Assembly (NCBI GenBank): GCA_016808115.1
Contig: JAEQBH010006818.1
Location: 124,001-188,000 of the forward strand
Source: Tetrastigma voinierianum
Taxonomy: Eukaryota; Streptophyta; Magnoliopsida; Vitales; Vitaceae
DNA: 64,000 nt
Reading direction: 5' to 3'
Shown: positions 56,777 through 64,000 of the stretch, in pieces
Position numbering within the stretch: the stretch's first letter is position 1
Layout of the letters: the number at the start of each line of letters is the position of its first letter
The notes under the pieces: generated by a model
What the model was told of the DNA's origin: nothing
Databases searched by the model: none
The model's input: the letters and a program-made list of their open reading frames with translations, nothing else
Program-made: the position numbers and the translations under genes

Positions 56777-58430
56777 ATGTGTAGGTGATTAGACATTCAA
56801 AGCATATTCGATCAAACATATATAACAAATCAGATTATGATCATAACTATGTTGTAGAACTAAAGTCATAGATATTATAGTCACTATAGTATTATCATAT
56901 TTGTAAGCTTTGGCCCGATTTATTATGCTATTAACCTTTTAGTGATTTAATATCCAGTATTTCTGTTTAAATCATTAAAATATATTGTGTTTTAATTTAA
57001 ATAAAAAGCCAAATCTTTTAAAGATTCAAATAAAATATTTTTATTTTTAAAATTTTATTAGTTTTGGACCATATTTAACATTTTATAATTTATTTAAAAA
57101 TAAATTAGCACATAATGTAAATAATATTTTCTATTTTCTTTCTTGATATGATTATATATTTTATTTTAAATTTAATTTTAGAATGTAAAAATATAATTTA
57201 TTTATATACAAAATAAAAATATTTTTCGAAAAATGGATTTGAATATTATAATAAAATGTCTTATTTTCACAATTTTGTTTGGGTTTAAAATTCATTTGCT
57301 AAAAGACATAGTAATATAAGGAAAAAAATAAGAGAGCAAAATTTTTGTTATTTATTTTTAAAATAACAATATTTTATTATTAAACTAGTTTCAATAATAA
57401 AATATTTAAAATATATTGATAATTTATCTATCTTTTAATTTATAAAATACTACAACTTCATTATTATCATTTTTGTATTTAATTTTTTAAATAAATTCAT
57501 ATATTTAATTTTAAAAAAAAACATATATGATTAAATAAAATTTAAAAGATAAATACAAAAAATGAAATGGTAAATATTTAAACTAGGATTAATGAAATAA
57601 ATGAAAATATATTTAATAATAAAACTATAATTTATTTAATGCAACGATATCTTAAGTAATTTCTTGTACATATTTAAGTATCATATAAACCAAAATTATC
57701 AACCAGGTAGTTTTAAACAAAAGGAACAAACCATAAAATTTCAAGCGCTTGCAGTCGACGAAAGCTTTTCTGACGAGGCATCCACATGATCATCACTAGA
57801 TCACCAATGCCGAAACACCACCATCACATGCCGCAACAAGATAGATGTGGAGGGGAAGAACCATTTTATTGAAAAAGAAATCCATATATGTGGGGAAGAA
57901 CCCATATTATTGAAAAAAAAAGAAAAAATGTGAAGAGATGATTTCGGGCGAGAATGGCTAGAAAATCAACCCTCATGTAAAATCAAAAGCAGGGCTGAAA
58001 GAAAAGTGAGGGACGGCTAGGGTTTTTGATAAGAGAGCGATTATTATAAAGCTAGTTATTAAATAAATAAATAAAGAATTTATGGCCAATCGCCTGTCGA
58101 GCCAATCCCAACCAAACCCAAATAGGTTACGAGCCAAAAATGGCCAAAAATGGTCAAGCCAATTTGACCCGATTCTATTCAGGCCATCAATTTTATAAAT
58201 TATCCCTTCAAAAATCAGGTCAAGTAGACTAGCCCACCAAGCCATATTGCATACTCTAGATACATTGATACTTTATAAGATAAATTGATCAGAACATAGA
58301 ATAAGGAACAAAATGTTCATTTACATGACTCTCTTATCAAATACATTAACCCATACTCAACCAAATTGTATGATGCTTTATTAATTTATTTTAATATGCA
58401 TTTGTACGAAGAGTAATAATTGTTGGTTTT
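56777..58430. other. AT-rich DNA without recognised genes
   Basis: Very AT-rich to 57700. 57846-57925 has two near copies of a tgtgg.ggggaagaacc unit. No coding similarity. Confidence 0.5.
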
Positions 58431-59818
58431 GAACCATTTGAATGAAATTAACGTTTAGTTTTGAAATAGTTGAGTAAATGTTTAAAACCCTTTAATTTCT
58501 TTATGGGTATTTATTCTTTTCTTTCGTTGATTTTGGAAACAGTCTAAGCCAAATCCTAAGCTTGATTATCTTTTTCCTCCCCTTGTCTATTTAAAGAGAG
58601 TTCTTCCTTGATAGAATCTGAACATCTCCAACTCGTCAGGAGTGCTTGTAAGCTAGGTGCTATTGTCATCATTTGGAGGTCATTGTATCATGGGAAGCAG
58701 ACACCACGGAATTCTCGAGCACCCTTGGAGAAAGCGAATTTGCTTTAAGGAGATTGTGGTTGCACAAGACTCAGTTTCATTCTATCTTTTGTAGTTTCTT
58801 TTAATTTTCTTCCTCTCCTTCAAATTATTTTGTTTCAGTGTATTTGTCATGTAATATTGTAATAGACTTAAAGTAAATTTCTGTAAGGAGAAGGACAAAG
58901 ATTGATTGAAAAAAAAGAAGTTTGTCAGCCAATCTGAAAATAAAAGATTCAGTCAATCTCTTGAAGACAAGGAAAAAAGGGAAAAGGAAAAAAGACGAGC
59001 AGGAAGAAGTTAGAGAAGAAAAAAATGCTGAGGGAGTCCGATTTTTTAAATTTCTTCGAAGAGAAACAAAAACTAGTTTTACAAAAAAATTTTAAAATTT
59101 TGAAAGATTGTCAGCTTGTTTTAAAAGGTAACATACCTTTCTAAAGGGAGGAATTGTGGAAAAGGAAGAAATTCCTTGATCGATTTGGGAAGGAAAAAAA
59201 TTTCGGTCAAGGGTCCTTTTTAAGTAAAAAAAAAATCTAACAACCCCTTTCAATAGGGATGTTTTGGAAAAGGAAAAACAAAACAAAGTTTTGAAGTGTT
59301 CAACCTTTTATTTATTATTTGGAATTTTTTGAAGCCAAAATCACAGCGGAAAACAAACTTGGTTTGTAAGTTTATTGAAAACACCTTGTAATAAATTACA
59401 AGGAAATGCTTTGAACCTCTGATCTTTGGGTTCATAGTACAAAGCCTCAACCACCAAGCTACGACTATTGGTTGTGTGTTTCCTTGTTAGGAATATATGA
59501 TAAGGAGATAAGCTAACTAGACTAAACTCTTTACTCATTTTGAAGTTTGTATTAATTCCTTTATGGTCTTAGGAAATTGGAAATTACGATACAGAGAAGT
59601 TCTGTCTAAGGAGTTTGGATTTTAAGCAAGACTGTTTGTCACCCCTCCAATCTTTTCTAGAAATTGGATATTCTATCTAATGAGGTTGGTTTTGGCCTGG
59701 GTTTCTATACCCCACTAGTCTTTCCTGTGAATACTTTGTTACTCGTTATTTTTCAATTATTATGAGAATTTGTTTTGGGAATAAAAAATTGACACATTTT
59801 CTACAATATTGCAGAGAA
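58431..59818 (+). repeat. probable 5' LTR and leader of a plus-strand copia element
   Basis: Upstream of a copia gag. A promoter-like tctatttaaagagagttctt is at about 58587. A transcribed T-rich part, GA-rich leader and tRNA-like segment (59404-59470) follow. The leader shares order and words with the minus-strand copia leader at 49895-50400. A possible 3' splice site (tattgcag, 59807-59814) lies just before the gag ATG. No second LTR, so edges are open. Confidence 0.45.
59404..59470 (-). other. tRNA-like segment antisense in copia leader
   Basis: The minus strand reads TAGCTTGGTGGTTGAGGC (A-box-like) and, about 30 bp on, GGTTCAAAGC (B-box-like), with ACTATGAACCC between. No acceptor stem. 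Antisense to the copia element, like the segment at 50107. Confidence 0.4.
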
Positions 59819-60315
59819 ATGAACTTTGATTCCAACAATGTTGTTCCAACTGCATTTTCCCAAGTGGCAACTAGGCCTTTGCACCAGTGATACCTACTGT
59901 TATGCTTATCTTTGTCTCATCTAGAGAAAAACTAGAGAAGTTCAATGGACTTAATTTTAACAAGTGACAACATAAGATGTTATTATACCTAACCACCTTG
60001 AATCTTGCAAGATTCTTGACTGAAGATGCCCTTAAGCTCAAAGAGGATGAACACGATATCCAAGTCATCAGTGTTGTGGATTCTTGAAAACATTATGACT
60101 TTCTGTGCAGAAACTACATCATGATTGCTATGACTAATTCTTTATACAATGTATATTCGAGATGAAAACACTTGATAGGTTATGGGAATCACTAGATCGA
60201 AAATATTAAACCGAGAATTTTGGGGCCCAGAAGTTTGTCATAGGCATTTCCTCGATTACAAAATGGTAAATTCCAAGACCGTGATCAATCAAGTCCAAGA
60301 ACTTCAGGTAATCCT
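59819..60315 (+). pseudogene. copia gag, N-terminal part, cut by Athila LTR C
   Basis: Starts MNFDSNNVVPTAFSQVATRP. After shifts it reads EKFNGLNF, YLTTLNLARFLTEDAPKLKE, DSWKHYDFLCRNYI, MKTLDRLWESLDRKY, TENFGAQKFVIG, FLDYKMVNSKTVINQVQEL: the UBN2-type gag of copia elements. It ends exactly where TGATGAGTC of LTR C begins (60316). Same family as 48320-49894, whose gag C-terminus continues these blocks. A stop follows early (CACCAG TGA) and several frameshifts are present. Confidence 0.85.
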
Positions 60316-62029
60316 TGATGAGTCTTAAACTCATCTATTTTTAATCCAATTTTCTAGCAGGGTTTCAACGAGTTTAGCTACATTTGTATGCCAAATTATG
60401 GAACATTCACCAACTTTGTGTTTCTGGTGTTAGGTGAAAAGTAGAAAAGCAAGCGAGAAAAGAACCTAAAAATGGAAGCTGCTTAGTCTTTGTCACGACA
60501 TAGTTTTTATATGTCGTGACATAGTTTTTGTATGTCGCGACACAATTTCAAGTAGGCCAAAAAAACTATGTCGCAGCCAGTAGTTATATGCAACAAGTCC
60601 GAGGATCAAACTTCAGCGATAGAATCTTTGTTGCAACAAAGGAGTTCTATGTCGTAGTACTAAGATGAAAGAAAGAAGAATGTCATGTGAGTCCTTAACC
60701 TATCGCGACAATGATCAAGGCGAGAGGCAAAAGGAGCTATGTACATGATCTTCCTCTGTCGCAGCATAAAAGCGAAGACCTTGGATGAACTGCATCTGAC
60801 AAAAGATAATTATGTCGCGACAAAAAGTGCTAAGGATACAACACAAGTCAACTGAGACAAGTGTTTTTATGTTGCAACAAAGTTTTCATAACCAAGCCTA
60901 CTTAAGGAGGAATTTTTTTCACAACAAAGAAAATCCTATCACGACATAACATTCAGAATTCATAATTAGAGCAACAAAGATTATTTTGAGTGTATGAACA
61001 AAACATGAAAGAGTAAATTCTGCAGCCGTGAGGTTGAAGAGCAACACAAAAGAATAAGGCAAAAGAAACTCATGTTGTGACATAATAAAGAAATGAAGGC
61101 AGAATCTCTGTCGTGACAGAGAAATTTTATGTCGTGACAATAAAAGCTATGAAATGAAAGAATTACTGCCGACATGATAAAATTAGGTTGTGATAGAAAT
61201 AGAAGGAGAAAGCCCAAGATTAGCGAGTCGAGCATGTCATGTGAAGATTTCTATGTCGGTACAAGCGGTTCAACAATGGAAGGCAAGAATCGGGGAGAAG
61301 AGAAAAGTGCATTTACTAAGGAGTTTATTGTGCGACGAAATTGCTAAGGACTGAGAAATCTGTCGCGGCGAGTTGGCGAAAAGGAAAATGTTTGTCGCCT
61401 TGAAAAATTATGTCGCGACAAACTCCAGAAGCTGAAGGACATGAGAAGTTGGTTGCAAACAGATTGGGTGTCGTGACCTGATACATTCCTATTGCAAATG
61501 ACGAGGCGCTACCGCAAAATCTGTCAGCGACATTATCGAAGTCTGTCGCGATAGAATTCAAAGAACAAGAAACGAGTTGCGATGAAGGCTTGCATGAGGC
61601 GATAGAGACGGCGACAAAGGCGAAAACTGCCATAGCGAACTTTCTATGTCGCGTCTTAGTGACCAATTTGGGCCAAATTTTGGGATCCTAGCGCAGTGTG
61701 AAGTGTGTGACATTAGGGAAGTCTATAAATAGACACTTCTAGGGCACTGTGAGTAGCTTCCGTAACTCCAGGACGTCTGTGTAGTTGTAGACTCTTGTAT
61801 ATTTTATTTTTCTTTTATTTTTTTAGTAGAGTTAGTTTCAGTAGAGTTTCAATGTAGATTTTAGTTGGTATTCTTCTTTAGATTTCGGGATTTGGATATT
61901 GAACAGAAGTGTAGCTTCAAGCTCGAATTTATTATTAAAATCATCTTTCTCATTACCGTCTAATTAAAATGGAGGATGGAAGGTTTATGGAGTTCATTTA
62001 TTTCAGTTCGTTTATGATTTAAGTGAATT
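60316..62029 (+). repeat. Athila LTR C, first 1.7 kb
   Basis: Begins TGATGAGTCTTAAACTC and matches LTRs A and B to about 62029 (tttatggagttcatttatttc), where a chromovirus LTR interrupts it. Preceded by copia gag and not by a PPT, so this is an independent insertion or the 5' end of another Athila copy running out of the window. Carries the TGTCGCGACA array at 60490-61650. Confidence 0.9.
61724..61731 (+). promoter_or_regulatory. TATA box of Athila LTR C
   Basis: TATAAATA in gtctataaatagacac, the same context as 31351-31358. Confidence 0.7.
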
Positions 62030-64000
62030 TGTAACACCTCAAAATATACCCTAGTCATTTTCAACATGTTTAGGGTATTTTGTAGGTATAATTTGAAATT
62101 TTCGTAATTTAAATGCAAAGCGTGAAATCTGAAACTGAAATAAACAATGAGCTAAATTTGTAATTTGTCGAAATGGGACTAAAGCCGTAAGATAATAAGA
62201 TTGTATGCCAAAGTAGGATTTTGATAAGTTAAATAGAGAATGATAGAGAGATGAATGACCTAAATGCAAAAATGGGGAAAGAATCCAAAAATGAGTTAAG
62301 CCAAACATGACCTTAACTCCCAAAATGAGGACCAGACCAAAATTGGTCTCGTTTTGGGAGGGAAAAAGTTTCTTTTATGTGAAGAGAAAGAGAAGAAAGA
62401 AGAAGAGAAAGGAAGAGAAGAAGAAGAAGAAAAAGAGTAAAGGTATGGAAACTATTGGTTTTGTTTGGATACTAGAGGTTTGTATTCAATAGTATGGATT
62501 TGTGGAGATTTGTATGGATTTTAGTTTGCTCCATTTCTAGGGTTTAGTTAGGAATTCATCCTAACCCTAGAACTCTTGAAAGTTGGGTTGGAAAAACCCT
62601 AGTTTATATAAGATGAGCATAGAATCCTTCCTTTAGGTATGGATTCTTGTTATATGATGTATGGATTTCCTCCTTGAGCTAGGGTTTGAGGTGTTTAAGA
62701 GTATGAATACTTTTGGTTGGAATAGAACACACTTAGGAGATGTATTTCTGGAAAGTATATGAGTGTTCTTTTGTTTTTGGTTGGTTTTCTAGAAAAATGG
62801 AAGAAATCATCAAAATCTAGGTTGTTTCGTGGGTCCTCCACCGCGGGGTTAGGATCCCTACGCAACTGCGTAGGCCCACTCCAAGGCGTGGCATCTTCGG
62901 GAGGAGGGTGACCAGCCTCGGTCTGGCTGCGACATAGTGGCCTTCTGGCCGGAAGTGGCGCCAGCTATCGCGGCGTAGCCTCTTGATTTCATAGCATGTA
63001 AATTTCGATGTTTTGTTTCGTTTTGCTATTCCTTATTCCGAGGACTTTTGTACTGGACTAATGAGGACCTTATAAGTGTATGAAAAGGTCCCTCCATGTT
63101 TGTAAGGTAAAGGAAAATTAGACTGTACCTCGTCGCTCGTGACGGGATTTTATCTTGACGAGACTTAATGCCCATGATGAATAGTAAGTTCTTGAACACA
63201 TATAATTGTAGAATTGCCTAAGACCAGATATTGAATGACACGACACTTCTGTTATGTGGGCGAATGCGTCTACGATCAATTCTTCGGCATACGCTGGTGC
63301 TCTACGACGCCTGTTACATAGGCGGACATGTCTCGTCGGTCACTTAAAGCCTCTTGCTGGTGCTCACGACACTTTTGATACGTGGGCGAGGCCGTCTACG
63401 ATCGGTCTTGGCACTCCTGCTGGTGCTACGACACTTCTGATACGTGGGCAAGCACGTCTTTGATAAGTCTTGATGCTCTGCTTGCTTTGTGCTATGGCAC
63501 CTCGATCTTGTCTTAGTACCTTGGTACTTATTGTGATGTGTCCTACTCATTTCTTGTGCGCGATGCAGAGTATTCCAACCAGGTTATATGATATGAATAT
63601 GAATAACGAATAAGGTTAACGCATAAGCTCTGTAGTACCTATATGGTACCTCTTATTGTGATATAAGCTGCATGCTCCCTACGGGAGGCCCGAACAAGTA
63701 TAAGTCTGCATAAGCACAGAGTACCTTAAACTCACGTAGTACTACGGGTGCCTCCGTATAAGTATAGGTTCTACCATAACTCTACGGAGATCTGGATAAG
63801 TATAAGTCATTATAAGTCTGATATATGCATTAGTTTGCTATATGAATTCATACAAGTGCGAGATCTACTCTTTGTATATCACATTCTTTATTATATGCTT
63901 CTTTGTAAAAAATGATAATGTATGTGTACATGTATAAGTCTTATGTTTCCCAGCGTTAAGCAACACGGGTTTGTCAGGTGTGGGTACATAGAAGGACGTC
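62030..64000 (+). mobile_element. chromovirus LTR related to chromovirus 2, continuing past the window
   Basis: Starts TGTAACACCTC inside Athila LTR C, like TGTAACACCC at 25909. It shares the GC-rich CTACG..CGTAG block (62870-62990) and, at a similar place, a tandem array (63238-63490). 63650-63810 has further loose repeats of aagtataagtct and ctacggg words. No coding part is reached. Confidence 0.75.
63238..63490. repeat. tandem repeat of about 63 bp, four units
   Basis: The cgacacttctgatacgtggg-type start recurs at about 63240, 63305, 63367 and 63427, and each unit continues with gtctacgatc or a variant and tgctggtgct. The open frames here merely translate the repeat. Confidence 0.85.

Noticed and set aside
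63254..63463. 69-codon ORF with repeated segments
   Set aside because: Translation of the 63-bp tandem repeat in a chromovirus LTR.

Overview
The window reads as repetitive, gene-poor nuclear DNA from a flowering plant, probably a eudicot. There is no operon-like packing, no long intact ORF and no convincing host gene. Almost everything recognisable is a decayed transposable element: Ty3/gypsy Athila-type and Tekay-like chromoviruses, Ty1/copia, one hAT transposase and one CACTA end. The species cannot be named from the sequence. All coding remnants carry frameshifts, stops or deletions. Repeat copies differ by very many 1-4 base indels, which fits either old copies or an unpolished long-read assembly.

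Layout. (1) 341-10255: Athila-like element on the minus strand, with LTRs 341-2080 and 8544-10255, a tRNA-Asp-type PBS, gag-protease and a second ORF but no reverse transcriptase or integrase. (2) 10256-11763: a purine-rich stretch, an (AT)n tract, a CACTA right end and a roughly 200-bp AT-rich tandem repeat. (3) 11764-24802: a hAT transposase gene split by a 10.3-kb minus-strand chromovirus (11998-22284) with exact ATGGT target duplications. (4) 24808-42244: a plus-strand Athila element with 2.8-kb LTRs. Its 5' LTR holds a second chromovirus (25909-31065). Its 3' LTR is followed by another pair of PBS-like sites, giving an LTR-internal-LTR-internal chain. (5) 43300-51100: minus-strand copia element broken by a probable solo chromovirus LTR (about 44596-47976). 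(6) 51101-58430: AT-rich DNA with a TRIM-like pair of short direct repeats (about 53392-54455) and a solo LTR (55854-56776). (7) 58431-64000: plus-strand copia leader and gag, cut by a third Athila LTR (60316-62029), itself cut by a third chromovirus LTR (62030 to the window end).

The insertions give a relative history: hAT before chromovirus 1; hAT before Athila before chromovirus 2; copia before solo LTR; copia before Athila before chromovirus 3. The most unusual patterns are these. Dense arrays of short CpG-containing palindromes occur in LTRs of otherwise unrelated families: TGTCGCGACA in Athila and chromovirus 1, a TTTCGCTA/TAGCGAAA motif in the minus Athila-like element, and CTACG-CGCGG-CGTAG in chromoviruses 2 and 3. 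A possible internal TATA promoter precedes ORF2 in both Athila-type elements, in one case behind a copy of the palindrome array. Three hairpin units in the chromovirus 2 LTR show a compensatory base-pair change.
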